A stretch of 64,000 nucleotides of DNA from Aralia elata (Eukaryota; Streptophyta; Magnoliopsida; Apiales; Araliaceae). Under the pieces are notes generated by a model. The model saw only the letters and a list, made by a program, of their open reading frames with translations. It had not been told where the DNA came from and did not search any database. Within the stretch, counting starts at the first letter, position 1. Each line of letters opens with the position of its first letter. Below are positions 1 through 11,434 of the stretch, piece by piece. The stretch covers positions 58,646,275 through 58,710,274 of the forward strand of contig CM068377.1 in NCBI GenBank assembly GCA_034770075.1. The letters are read 5' to 3'. The position numbers and the translations under genes were made by a program.

Positions 1-1689
1 AAATGTGATAAACCCATAGTTTTGAGCAATGCTTTTAGAATCATGATGGTGATCATGTTAATGAGCTCTAAATTCTAGATAGCTCACAAACTAAAATTGT
101 TCCTAATCGTTGGATTACTAAATTGGGGATTAGTGAATCCGAATAGATTAGTACATACGTTGCTTGCTCTTAGGAAGAGGATGATTGATCTCATAATCAT
201 TTGTGTGGAGACACTAAAGCAAGTATGTAGGTGCTTATTGGAGAATAAGTACACTGAACGTGGCTCGCTAAGGAATAATTAATGGAGTTTTACTCGCCTG
301 TCAATAGGAATTCCTCTAGTGATAGTAGTACAAGTGATCCTTGGACTTAAGATCATCATAGTATCTTGTGTATGATGAGTTATACTTTGACATATCCTTT
401 AAGACCTTTAGGGTATATCAAAGGGTATGATTGGGTATAATAAGTTGTACATGGAGATAGGTGAATGATCAACAAAGAATCTACCACGTCTAGTAAAAGA
501 TGTGAATGTCCTATGTGATTCGATAAATGGCAACTCAGTAGTCCTTGGCTAAGGCAGAATGAAATTAGAAAGGAGTTTCTAATTTACATTATTTAGAGTT
601 GTGCATTTTGAAATCGAAATATATATAATTAAATAAAATAAGACTTGACAGTAAATCCATGTCTTATATTTAATTGGGACATTGTATGGTAGAAGGATTG
701 AATTGCACGGTAACTATTCACTGAAAGGTTCTTTTGTGATTAATGTTGAAATCTATATTATCTGAAAAGTCGTTGATCGCTAAGGGGGCTTACCCTTATT
801 GTAGAATAAATATTATTTATTTAAATGAATTAAATAGTTTAATTTATTTATTTAAATAAGATTAGAATTGTTCTAATTGATTTATTCACAACCGGTTTAA
901 TATGGAGAACCTAAAGGGTCACACCGCAAAAGGAAAATATTTATTTAAGAAGTAAATGGCATAATTGTAATAATAAGTTAAGTATATTTAATTTAATCCA
1001 TGGAGATAGAATAAATTAAATAGCTTAATATTTATTATTTAATATTTTGGAAATATTAAATATAAATTAATAAGAGGAGTCTTATTATTATTATTACTAT
1101 TACTATTATTTAATTCCTAATAGGGATTGTGAATTAATTAATAGAAGTACTCTCTCTCATTAATTCCTAATTGGATTAGGAGAATAATTAATTAAAGGAG
1201 TTTAATTATAATAGAAACCCTAATCCTAAATAGTTTAGGGAAGGGTTATTCCTACATCTATAAATAAGAGGAGTCTTATCATAGATTAAGGTTACACTCT
1301 CTTGCATTAGATTGTGGAGAGTACTTACAATTTCTATAGAGATAGAAACTAGGGTTTTGCCTACACCCATCTTCTTGAATAATTATTCTTCCTTGGTGGA
1401 TCACCTCTAGAGGCCAAACACTTGGGTGGCTAACGTTGATCATAGGAAGGAATCTCAGCGGTGGAATTCGAGGAGAACACAAAAGACTAGGAGTTGAACT
1501 TGTACTTGAGGAAGCTTTGATCTACGAGGGTATAATTCTTATTCTCTTTCTCTTTCGTTTATATCGTTAATTGAGCACATAGATTATTCATGGTGATGGT
1601 TTGTATAAAAATTTAAAATCCGATTTTATCGCGCTTCCGCTCTATTTGTGTAATTTGATTGCATGCTTGCTTAATATACAAACCCAACA
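1..1689 (+). repeat. 5' LTR of Copia-1 (partial)
   Basis: Matches 7433-9121 base for base apart from scattered substitutions and ends in CCAACA just before the primer-binding site. It carries an AT-rich hairpin (10-bp arms 817-826 and 850-859, inner 7-bp arms 828-834 and 838-844), an ATTATT/ACTATT microsatellite at about 1083-1112, and a TATA box at 1258. A small open frame at 97-282 lies inside the LTR and is repeated in the 3' LTR; I do not regard it as a gene. Confidence 0.95.
1258..1266 (+). promoter_or_regulatory. TATA box of Copia-1 5' LTR
   Basis: CTATAAATA, retained at 8690-8698 in the 3' LTR and at 63368-63376 in the second copia LTR. It lies about 430 bp before the LTR end, which would put transcription start and the R region downstream. 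This assignment is by motif and position only. Confidence 0.7.
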
Positions 1690-1690
1690 G

Positions 1691-1703
1691 TGGTACAAGA
1701 GCC
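1691..1703 (+). other. Primer-binding site, initiator tRNA-Met type
   Basis: TGGTACAAGAGCC begins two bases after the LTR ends. The usual plant copia version is TGGTATCAGAGCC; the relative at 63802 reads TGGTATCAAGAGCC. A base is lost here compared with that copy, so priming was probably impaired. Confidence 0.85.
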
Positions 1704-1805
1704 TAATCTTGTGCTAATTATCGATTTTGATGATTCTATGTGTGTATGGTATGCGATTGGATCGAAATTTTTTGGCAGAATTCGTTTCTCCTGAAACTGC
1801 TACGC

Positions 1806-1925
1806 GGCGCAGCTGTGCCGACTCCAGTTCATTTTGGAGCGCAGCTACACCTAAACCCAAAAAATCGATTTTGGGGTTCGGCGCAGCTGCACCGTTTCCT
1901 AATTCATTCTGGGCGCAGCTGCGCC
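1806..1925 (+). repeat. Four near-palindromic 14-mers in the Copia-1 leader
   Basis: GGCGCAGCTGTGCC (1806), GAGCGCAGCTACACC (1837), GGCGCAGCTGCACC (1880) and the perfect palindrome GGCGCAGCTGCGCC (1912). Centres are 32, 42 and 32 bp apart, so they form two pairs. The tract is GC-rich in AT-rich surroundings and lies 100-235 bp past the primer-binding site. The small overlapping frames at 1714-1964 on both strands come from this composition. Function unknown; see findings. Confidence 0.8.
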
Positions 1926-3361
1926 GGACAGCAGATCCCAAAAAATAAATTTTACTTCAATTAAAATAAATGGTTTATTTAATTGATATAAGTTTAAAAT
2001 AAATACGTTTATTTTATCTGGAATAGGATTTCAGATTGCTAAAAATTAAAGGAGTTTTAATTTGGATTTGGTTTTTGATTAAAATAAAAGAGTTTATTTT
2101 GTTTCAAAACTAAATATTAGCAAAACTTTTGCCCATTAATTGATATCAATGCATATATGGAATGGTTTTATTATTCATGGGATAAATGTAATTTATTGAT
2201 ACATATAGAGATATGTATGATAATAAATAGGGATTGATTATGAACAATTACCAATGTGTGATTGGATTTATTTTAGTGGATGCTTGAATGTATATGTTTT
2301 TACAAATGGGGTCTGCGTACCTCGTCTTCTCTAATTTTTTCTTAATGTAAATTCTATCTCTCTCTTATGTACTTCCCCTTGATTGCTGATCAAGGTTTCT
2401 ATTTATTGTAAATAGTTTTTATAATAGGACTAGTTAGAATTAATTTTGAAGAATTGGAGACAAAGGAGCAAGGAGCGCTTGAAGACCCTTTGTATTGAAG
2501 CCCAGGTTTAAATGTAATAGTTATATTTAAATTTATTCTTGCACCTTAGGTTTGACCTTTTGGTTCACTTGGTGGCTCTAGTGAACCAAACTAAAATAAA
2601 AGTCCATAATCAATCCGGGTAGAATATAGTATTCTATATGTGCATGCTTACTATATATATATTATATATTATCCAACATGCTTCGCATGTAAAATAATAT
2701 GACACGTATTTTATATATATATGTGCATGCGCGCTAAACAAGATGAGACTAATAATAATAAACCCCTCAAAAAAATCATATTAAGTCCTAAGCGTTCAAA
2801 GATATTTGAAATATCGAACGTCGCCTTCTAGCATGGTAAAGCAATAGAGTATTAAATGTTTAATATGAGTTTGTTGTGTCACCAAAAGACAAGTATTAAA
2901 TATTTAAGATGTTGCTTTATCACATTTGATGCTTATAAATAGACTGAACGATGCTGTTTTGTTATGTCACCACAAGGACAGTATTTTTCTTTCGAATATA
3001 TGGAAGTGCTAGGTTGGACTTAACTTGGATAATTTTGATTCGGATGTGTCACCACTTGATCAAAATAATCTAAGAGGCAAAATAAAAGGAGTTACATAGT
3101 GATGTAATTGACAATAGTTGTCTACCTATTTATTTATATATCGTTTGTTGTGTCACCACAAGGCTATATACATTTGAAATGGGATCCTTAGTCTCACTAG
3201 CAAATCATTAATTAGAATTGCCGAACTATATAAAATGAGGGTAATATAGTTTGATGAAAAAGTGAGAGATACCAATTTAAAATAAAGACCTAATTTATTT
3301 TGGTAATTAATTAAAAGAATGTATGCTAAAATGTTGTCTATTTCACATGCAGAATTTAAAA
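1926..3361 (+). other. Non-coding leader of Copia-1
   Basis: About 1.4 kb without a convincing frame between the palindromes and gag. It is AT-rich, has a TA-rich stretch near 2650-2725, and contains four copies of a GTGTCACCACAAGG-like word at roughly 2874, 2964, 3044 and 3148. Long 5' leaders occur in plant copia elements; I cannot assign sites here with certainty. Confidence 0.6.
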
Positions 3362-4195
3362 ATGTCAAACTCACTATCACTGCGTAGCATACTTAATGCT
3401 AACAAACTGACCGGACCGAATTACACGGACTGGTTAAGGAATCTAAACACTGCTGAAAAGATTTCTTATGTCCTAAATTCGCCAGTCCCTACAAGTGTTG
3501 CAGAAACAACCTCTAAGGACGAGATTGCTACTTTCAGAAAGTGGCAAGATGATGCAATCCTGGCTCAATGCATCATGCTCACAACCATGAGTAACGAGCT
3601 TCAGCGTCAACATGAAACTATGGATGCTCCTACTATATTGCTGCATCTCAAAGAGTTGTATGGTGAGCAAAGTAGGACTGCTAGATATCAGATATCTAAG
3701 GAGCTCTTCCGATCTCGTATGACCGAGGGCACTGCTGTTGAGACTCATGTCCTTAAGATGATCAATCTGATTGAACAACTTGGACAACTTGGGTTCGTGA
3801 TGGATGGGGAGTTAAGTCAATATTTGATCTTGCAGTCAGTCCCGGACACCTTCTAACAATTTTTTGTGAATTTTCACATGAATAAATTGGACGTCAGCTT
3901 GCCTGAGTTACTTAACATGCTGAAAACTGCTGAAGGTCACTTCTCATCCAATAAGAACCAAGTCTTACAAGTGGATGATTTTTCCAAGAAAAGGAAGAGG
4001 CTCAAGGTATCTTCTGAAAAGAAGAAAAACAAGAAGGCTAAGGGCAAGGCGAAGAGAAAGGATAAAAAGAAACCTGATCCAGATAGCAAAGGAATTTGCT
4101 ACCATTGCAATAAGCCGGGACATTGGAAGAGGAACTGCAAGGATTATCTTACGGACCAGAAGAAGCTTGGAGAAGCTTCGACTTCCGATCTAGGT
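3362..4195 (+). pseudogene. gag: copia gag (capsid and zinc knuckle), interrupted
   Basis: Gag builds the virus-like particle and packages element RNA in the cytoplasm. The start at 3362 is preferred because MSNSLSLRSILNANKLTGPN matches the usual copia gag opening; an in-frame Met 39 bp upstream is in the leader. The capsid region runs to 3853, where an in-frame TAA (3854-3856) stops it. The same frame continues from 3866 through a very basic Lys/Arg tract to a CCHC zinc knuckle at 4097-4138 (C-x2-C-x4-H-x4-C, CYHCNKPGHWKRNC), which binds nucleic acid. The stop falls where a Gln would be expected, so a CAA-to-TAA change is likely. Confidence 0.9.
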
Positions 4196-4561
4196 TTGTT
4201 CATGATTGAAATTAATTTTTCTGAAAGTCAAAATTCTACTTGGGTATTGGATACCGGCTGTAGTTCTGACATATGTAATAATATGCAGGGACTAAGCAGA
4301 AGTAGAAAGCTGAACAAGGATGAAGTCTTCCTACGAGTGGGAAATGGAGCAAAGGTTGCTGCATTAGCTGTAGGGACTTATTGTTTAGCACTGCCTTCAG
4401 GCAAGTTCATTAGTTTAAATAATTGTTATTATGTTTCGACACTCATTAGAAACATTATTTCAATTTCTGTATTGGATATGGATGGTTTTGATATTATAAT
4501 AAAGAACAATAGTTGTTCTATTTATAATAAAAAAAATTATATGGTGTTGGGAACCTACTGA
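4196..4561 (+). pseudogene. pol: copia aspartic protease domain
   Basis: The protease cleaves the Gag-Pol polyprotein. The catalytic triad is visible as DTG at 4250-4258 within WVLDTGCSSDICN, the usual copia form. It is in one frame with the zinc knuckle. The frame ends at TGA 4559-4561; the expected continuation into the integrase is found one frame over, starting about 4557, so there is a frameshift here. Confidence 0.85.
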
Positions 4562-5652
4562 ATGGACTTTACATACTTGACTTGCATGAAAATATACTTC
4601 AAATTGAACAAACTAAGAAAAGAAAAAGAGATGATGTTAATTATACCTTTATGTTGCACTGTAAACTCGATCATATCAATGAAACAAGATTATCCAAGTT
4701 GCATAAAGATGGGCTTTTAGAGCTATCTGATTACGAATCATATCCAACTTGTGAATCTTGTCTCATGGGTAAGATGACTAAATCTCCTTTTAGTAGAAAA
4801 GGAGAAAGAGTTACAGAGTTGTTAGCGTTGGTACACACAGACGTTTGTGGACCTATGACAACGAATGCACGAGGAGGGTATTCTTATTTTATTACTTTCA
4901 CTGATGATCATTCTAGATTCGGATATGTGTATTTAATGAAATACAAATCTGAATCGTTTGAAAAGTTCAAAGAATTCAGAAGTGAAGTAGAGAAGCAAAC
5001 TGGTAAGAGTATTAAGATTCTTCGATCGGATCGAGTAGGGGAATACTTAACCAATGAGTTTCTTAGTTGTCTCAAAGAAAATGGTATAATCTCACAATGG
5101 ACTCCACCAGGGACGCCACATTTGAATGGTGTATCTGAAAGGAGAAATCGAACATTGTTGGACATGGTTCGTTCCATGATGAGTTTTACCGACCTTCTAG
5201 TATCCTTCTAGGGTTATGCTCTAGAATCGGCTGCATACCTACTTAACAAGGTACCTACCAAATCCGTCCCAAAGACTCCATATGAGATATGGACAGGGAG
5301 GAAACCAAATCTTAAGCATGTTAAGACTTGGGGTTATCCAACTTATGTCAAAAGGTTTGAGCATGATAAGCTGAAGACTAGATCCGACAAATGTAGATTT
5401 ATGGGATACCCTAAAGAAACATCAGGGTATTATTTCTATCATCCTACTGATCAAAAGGTGTTTGTTGCGAAACACGCTGCCATCTTGGAAAAGGAGTTTA
5501 TCCTTGAAGGGGTCAATGGGAGTAAGATATATCTTGAATAAGTTCAAGAACCACAAAATACTACGGATCAAAGTCAGGTACCTGACCAAGTAGAAGAACC
5601 TACTGTACCACTACCTATTCGTAAATCTGGAAGAGTACCGAAGATACCTAAT
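4562..5652 (+). pseudogene. pol: copia integrase (HHCC and DDE core, C-terminal tail)
   Basis: Integrase inserts the cDNA into the genome. Counting from Met at 4582, the N-terminal zinc-binding residues are H26, H31, C57, C60, and the catalytic triad is D87 (HTDVCGP), D150 (LRSD) and E186 (NGVSERRNR), with exactly 35 residues between the second and third, as in the family. The core is therefore intact by residue. An in-frame TAG at 5209, where Trp is expected (SFWGYALE-type motif), and a TAA at 5539 interrupt the C-terminal part. It shares one frame with RT and RNase H to 7278. Confidence 0.9.
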
Positions 5653-6465
5653 ATGTATGGATTCATCATAGAGAATGATGATGAGGTACGCATCATAGAT
5701 GATGATGATCCATTGAATTACGAAGAGGCTATGAGTAGTGAAGACTCAGAGAAATGGCTAGAAGCCATGAAATCCGAGATGGACTCCATGTATGAGAACC
5801 AAGTATGGACTTTGGTTTCTCCACCTGAGGGCATTAAGCCTATTGGGTGTAAATGGGTCTTTAAAAAAAAGACTGGAGCAGATGGCAAGGTAGAGACCTA
5901 TAAGGCCCGACTGGTTGCAAAAGGTTTCAAACAAAGATAAGGAGTTGACTATGATGAAACCTTCTCACCAGTAGCTATGCTCAAGTCCATTCAGATTTTG
6001 CTTGCAATTGCAGCTTATTATGACTATGAAATCTGGCAAATGGACGTGAAAACGGCCTTCCTCAATGGAGAGCTTGAGGAAAATGTATATATAATACAGC
6101 CAGCGGGTTTTGTTTCAACGGTTGGAATAAACCAAGTCTGTAAGCTACAACGATCCATTTATGGGTTGAAGCAAGCTACTCGAAGGTGGAACATCCGTTT
6201 TGATGAGATAATCAAAAGGTTTGATTTTATCAAAAACGAGGATGAACCATGTGTGTACAAGAAGGTTAGTGGGAGCGCTGTATCATTCCTTGTATTATAT
6301 GTTGATAATATATTACTGATAGAGAATGAGGTTCCTATGCTACAGTCGATCAAAATTTGGTTATCTAAACACTTCTCCATAAAGGACTTGGGTGAGGCAT
6401 CCTATATTTTGGGGATAAAGATCTATAGAGATAGATCTAAAAAGATGTTGGGCTTGACCCAATGA
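5653..6465 (+). pseudogene. pol: copia reverse transcriptase, active site altered
   Basis: RT copies element RNA into cDNA. The frame opens with the usual NYEEAM...W..AM..E and GCKWVFKKK motifs; after a TAA at 5938-5940 it resumes in the same frame with MDVKTAFLNG and YGLKQA. The catalytic YVDD box reads YVDN: codon GAT is followed by AAT at 6307-6309, so the second aspartate is replaced by asparagine, a G-to-A change that should abolish activity. A further stop lies at 6463-6465. The length fits the family once stops are ignored. Confidence 0.9.
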
Positions 6466-7278
6466 AAATACATTGACTCGATGCTAAAGAATTTTAGCAT
6501 GGAAGATTCCAAGAGAGGTCTCATGCCGATGAGCCATGGAATACATCTCTCCAAGAAACAGGCCCCAAAGACACCTGAGGAGAGAGACTGGATGAGTAAG
6601 ATTCCTTATGCTTCCGCAATAGGATCTATCATGTACGGTATGATATGTACTAGACCAGATGTAGCTCATGCACTTAGTGTAACGAGCAGATATCAGTCAA
6701 ATCCAGGAGAAGAGCACTGGAAGGCAGTGAAAAACATCCTAAAGTACTTGAGAAGAACTAAAGATGTATTTCTTGTCTGCAGTGGGTCTGAATTGAAACT
6801 AAAGGGCTATACAGACTCAAGTTTTCAAACGGACCAAGATGACAGTAAATCCGTTTCAAGGTATATGTTTACCTTAAACGGTGGCGCGGTAAGTTGGAAG
6901 AGTTCCAAGCAGCAAACAGTTACTGATTCAATGACAGATGCAGAGTACATAGCTGCAAGTAAAGCTGCAAAGGAAGCTGTTTGGATGAAAAAGTTCATAA
7001 CTGAACTTGGAATGGTTCCTAGCATTAGAGGAGTTGTACCTTTATTCTGTGACAACAACGGAGCTGTTGTGCAGGCTAAGGAACCCAGGTCTCATCAGAA
7101 ATCCAAACACGTGTTGCAGCTGTTTCATTTGATTAGAGAGATCATTGAAAGAGGAGATGTCACCCTGGAGCGTGTGGACTCTCAAGACAACATTGCAGAT
7201 CCATTTACTAAAGCTTTAACACAACAACAGTTTGATCGTCACTTAGAGAAGATGGGTATTAGATACCATGGCGATTGA
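6466..7278 (+). pseudogene. pol: copia RNase H and C-terminal end of pol
   Basis: RNase H degrades the RNA strand of the RNA-DNA hybrid. Counting from Met at 6481, the acidic residues expected in copia are present: D112 (GYTDSSFQ), E155 (DAEYIAAS) and D191 (FCDNNGAV). The tail ends with a QDNIADPFTKAL motif and stops at 7278, ten bases before the polypurine tract. No internal stop was seen in this part. It is a fragment only because upstream stops separate it from any start. Confidence 0.9.
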
Positions 7279-7287
7279 CTTTAGTGC

Positions 7288-7298
7288 AAGTGGGAGAT
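7288..7298 (+). other. Polypurine tract of Copia-1
   Basis: AAGTGGGAGAT directly before the TG of the 3' LTR; plus-strand cDNA primer. Position and composition are typical. Confidence 0.85.
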
Positions 7299-9121
7299 TG
7301 AAAGTAGTATGCACACAAGCCAATCATATTTGATATGATGTAGCATATACTTTGTAATCTTATTCATTTATTAATAAAAGAATTAATTTTCTTAAAAGGC
7401 ATTTTATATTATCTACATGGTGCTGTTATATTAAATGTGATAAACCCATAGTTTTGAGCAATGCTTTTAGAATCATGATGGTGATCATGCTAATGAGATC
7501 TAAATTCTAGATAGCTCACAAACTAAAATTGTTCCTAATCGTTGGATTACTAAATTGGGGATTAGTGAATCCGGATAGATTAGTACATACGTTGCTTGCT
7601 CTTAGGAAGAGGATGATTGATCTCATAATCATTTGTGTGGAGACACTAAAGCAAGTATGTAGGTGCTTATTGGAGAATAAGTACATTGAACGTGGCTCGC
7701 TAAGGAATACTTAATGGAGTTTTACTCGCCTGTCAATAGGAATTCCTCTAGTGATAGTAGTACAAATGATCCTTGGACTTGAGATCATCATAGTATCTTG
7801 TGTATGATGAGTTATACTTTGACATGTCCCTCAAGACCTTTAGGGTATATCAAAGGGTATGATTGGGTATAATAAGGTGTACATGGAGATAGGTGAATGA
7901 TCAACAAAGAATCTACCACGTCTAGTAAAAGATGTGAATGTCCTATATGATTCGATAAATGACAACTCAGTAGTCCTTGGCTAAGGCAGAATGAAATTAG
8001 AAAGGAGTTTCTAATTTACATTATTTAGAGTTGTGCATTTTGAAATCGAAATACATATAATTAAATAAAATAAGACTTGACAGTAAATCCATGTCTTATA
8101 TTTAATTGGGACATTGTATGGTAGAAGGATTGAATTATACGGTAACTATTCACTGAAAGGTTCTTTTGTGAGTAATGTTGAAATCTATATTATTTGAAAA
8201 GTCGTTGATCGCTAAGGGGGCTTACCCTTATTATAGAATAAATATTATTTATTTAAATGAATTAAATAGTTTAATTTATTTATTTAAATAAGATTAGAAT
8301 TGTTCTAATTGATTTATTCACAACCGGTTTAATATGGAGAACTTAAAGGGTCACACCGCAAAAGGAAAATATTTATTTAAGAAGTAAATGGCATAATTGT
8401 AATAATAAGTTAAGTGTATTTAATTTAATATATGGAAATAGAATAAATTAAATAGCTTAATATTTATTATTTAATATTTTAGAAATATTAAATATAAATT
8501 AATAAGAGGAGTCTTATTATTATTATTACTATTACTATTATTTAATTCCTAATAGGGATTGTGAATTAATTAATAGAAGTACTCTCTCTCATGAATTCCT
8601 AATTGGATTAGGAGCATAATTAATTAAAGGTGTTTAATTATAATAGAAACCCTAATCCTAAATAATTTAGGGAATGGTTATTCCTACATCTATAAATAAG
8701 AGGAGTCTTATCATAGATTAGGGTTACACTATCTTGCATTAGATTGTGGAGAGTACTTACAAATTTTATAGAGATAGAAACTAGGGTTTTGCCAATACCC
8801 ATCTTCTTGAATAATTATTCTTCCTTGGTGGATCACCTCTAGAGGTCAAACACTTGGGTGGCTAACGTTGATCATCGGAAGGAATCTCATCGGTGGAATT
8901 CGAGGAGAACACGAAGGACTAGGAGTTGAACTTGTACCTGAGGAAGATTTGATCTACGAGGGTATAATTCTTATTCTCTTTCTCTTTCGTTTATATCGTT
9001 AATTGAGCACATAGATTGATCATGGTGATGGTTTGTATAAAAATTTAAAATCCGATTTTATCGCGCTTCCGCTCTATTTGTGTAATTTGATTACATGCTT
9101 GCGTTATATACAAACCCAACA
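7299..9121 (+). repeat. 3' LTR of Copia-1 (complete, 1823 bp)
   Basis: Starts TGAAAGTAG and ends CCAACA (TG...CA). A third copy of this LTR, more diverged and split by an insertion, is at 56781-63800, and its first ~210 bp recur at 52838-53046. It contains the TATA box at 8690-8698 and the AT-rich hairpin. Confidence 0.95.
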
Positions 9122-11434
9122 TAAACAACATAAATTAACTAATGCAGAATAAATAAACTTATGTTGTTCATTACAAAAGGTTTACTATGGTCCCAAAGTC
9201 TATAACCTTAAACAAATACATCGCAGAATACAGTAATAATACAAAACGATTCTACGATTACATAACGGGATAGTACATATAACTATTCCTTAAGCTTTCT
9301 TTTGCCTTTGTCCGCTTTAGAACTCCCCGGCTTAACTGCAATAGGTTCATGATATAGCAAGGGTCTCGCTCCCCGGTGAGCGAGCGGCTGCCCAGCTGGA
9401 AACCAAGCATAAATTGTAATTAGATTATTCAATTTCCACCTTAAGACAATACCAATTTGGTTGACATTTAACATAAAATTAAGCACGTAAGGCCTTAGCC
9501 AGATATGAATAAATAACCTGTCTAATCATTTAGTATAAGAAAAATATAAGTGTTGGACCCGCTGAAAGGAACTCATTAGGTCCGACCCGACCTGACCCGG
9601 CCTGACTGCCCGATCCGGTCCAGACACGGAACTGGCGCTGCAGCGCCAAGCCCTAGTGTTGAATCTCATGCTGCGGCGCGAGTCCCGCGTCTTCTCAATG
9701 ACATGGCTTCACGCTGCGGCGTGAGCCTTAAAGCTTGGGTCTCACGCTACAGCGTGAGCCCCGGTCTCTTCCTATCTTGCTCCTCGCTGCAGCGTGAGCT
9801 GCAGGGCTTATGAGTGGCACTGCAGTGCCATTCTGCAGTAGCCGGATTCTAGGTTTGTTCCCAGTTCGCGACTCCGACCTCCGACCACTCCAACCTCCAT
9901 AACTCCTTCATTACACAAGTAAATTGGTCCATTTTGGACTCTATTGACTCCTAACTTATGGGGCTACAACATATCAAAAATTCAGAGCTACCCATTAACA
10001 TTAACATGGCCAAATCTTAAGGCAAAGTGCAAAGTTCATACTCTGTTCTTCGAGTTCTCGATAAGTTTTATAAAAATCATTACTACGAACTCGTTTTAAC
10101 TCGTTTTTACCCATTCCAACTGGGTTAGCTTCGTAACCCATGGAACTACAATACCATAACAACAAACAAAATTAACAAACACGAAATCATAGCTTTATAG
10201 TCCTCTAAAAAGTCCAAATGTCCAAGTTCATGTCCAAAGTCCATTGTTCTTGCTCCATTAAGCCAAGGTAAGGATTTCTTGCGTTTTTATTCCACTTTGA
10301 TGTTATTAATGGCTTACATAGTCTCTTAACAACATATATAAACATCTAGAACAAGGAAAAACATCCAGAATCGCTAGAAAATCAATCCACAAGCTTAAGA
10401 GCTCAAAAACTAAGAAAACTTGAAAATCTTTACAAGAAATCGAATGAAATGGATTTGATTGATTGTTTACCTCTGTAAATCCTTCCTAGATGTTAAGGAG
10501 TTTGGCTAGGCTTGATTTTGAGAGTCCTCCTTGCTTGAATTCTCTCCTTCTTCCACCTGTGTCTTCTTCTTCTTCTTCCTTCCTTTTTCCGGCGACTCTT
10601 CTTCTTTTTTAGTGACTTTTTCGGTGACCTTCTTCTTCTTTCTTCTTCCTCCTTGCTGCTGATTTTTTTTTCTCTCTCTCTATCTGCTGATGGAACTTGG
10701 AATGGAAGAGCAAGGGATGCAAGAGAGAGATGGAATTGTTTGAATGGGATGGGAGAGTGGAGGAGTGAATTAAGGAGAAGTGGGAGAAATGGGTGTGAGG
10801 CTCAAGGTGGCCAAATTTTCTAAGCTTGTCGGCAATACTCCCCCATGCTCTCATTTAATTGGTCTAATGTGGTTGGGTGGTTCCCATTTGGAGTAACAAG
10901 TCAAAATAAATACCCAAAAACACCAAAAATATATCCGAAAACTCCTACTTTTGTACCAAAACTGGTAAATAACTCTACCCAAAATTAAAATGGGTATTAC
11001 CATAAATATTGGGACGCATAAAAATAATTATTATGGGGTTTGTCCAAACATTCGGAACACCCATATAACACATTTCGGATACAGATAAAATCACGTATGA
11101 GCTCAAATAAAATTTTCGACACTTGGAAAAATTATTCGTACGCATACACGTATTTATGAAATTTATTAAAGTCGAAAAACACACAAAAATATTAAGGCGT
11201 GAATAGTGCCTCGAAAAATGTGCCCCGTGAATAGTGATTTAGCGACGCTACGCGAAATCAATTATTCACTTAAACAAAACTATAACACATAAAATTTTAT
11301 GCATTCACATAATCTAGGTTGTCACACAACCTTTAAACACGAAACACAAAAATAATATTTATAAAATATAATATATCCATTAATATTCAAAACTTCGAAT
11401 TACAAGGCAATTTTCAGAATTCTCGGTCGTTACA
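9122..11434 (-). mobile_element. Chromovirus-like gypsy LTR T1, truncated by Copia-1
   Basis: On the minus strand it starts TGTAACGACCGAG (right end 11434) and shows the same landmarks in the same order as the complete LTR at 47426-51073: paired TGAATAGTG words at 11200 and 11228, a purine-rich GAAGAA tract (10546-10690 on the plus strand as CTTCTT), the shared ~90-bp module at about 9890-9990, a palindromic array, and a GC-richer tail at 9283-9400. Its 3' part is off-window, left of Copia-1. No coding capacity; the small frame at 10609-10854 is low-complexity. Confidence 0.75.
9634..9830 (-). repeat. Array of six palindromic words in LTR T1
   Basis: GGCGCTGCAGCGCC (9634-9647, perfect), CTCATGCTGCGGCGCGAG (9665), TTCACGCTGCGGCGTGAG (9708), CTCACGCTACAGCGTGAG (9741), TCCTCGCTGCAGCGTGAG (9781) and TGGCACTGCAGTGCCA (9815-9830, perfect). 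Centres are spaced 33, 43, 33, 40 and 33 bp, that is, three pairs. This GC-rich block stands out from its neighbours. Confidence 0.8.

Larger units (their letters stand above)
1..9121 (+). mobile_element. Ty1/copia LTR retrotransposon (Copia-1), left end beyond window
   Basis: The order is 5' LTR (1-1689), tRNA-Met-type primer-binding site, long leader, gag, protease, integrase, reverse transcriptase, RNase H, polypurine tract, 3' LTR (7299-9121). Protease-integrase-RT-RNase H order defines Ty1/copia. Position 1 aligns to 7433, so about 134 bp of the 5' LTR lie outside the window; the aligned LTR parts are both 1689 bp long. I counted about a dozen differences in the first ~560 aligned bases. 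The element sits in a minus-strand gypsy LTR; TAAAC after 9121 would be one copy of the target duplication, the other being off-window. Coding is broken by five in-frame stops and a frameshift, so it is non-autonomous. Confidence 0.95.

Noticed and set aside
97..282. Short open frame repeated at 7529-7714
   Set aside because: Both copies lie inside copia LTRs, so repetition reflects LTR identity, not a gene; no recognisable domain.
9634..9830. Regularly spaced palindromic words, superficially like a CRISPR array
   Set aside because: The words are not identical, the intervening text is not unique spacer-like sequence of fixed length, and the context is a plant retrotransposon LTR with no cas genes.
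10609..10854. Minus-strand frame with Lys/Glu tail, and similar frames at 46393-46794
   Set aside because: They lie in purine/pyrimidine-rich leader tracts of LTRs and encode low-complexity peptides.
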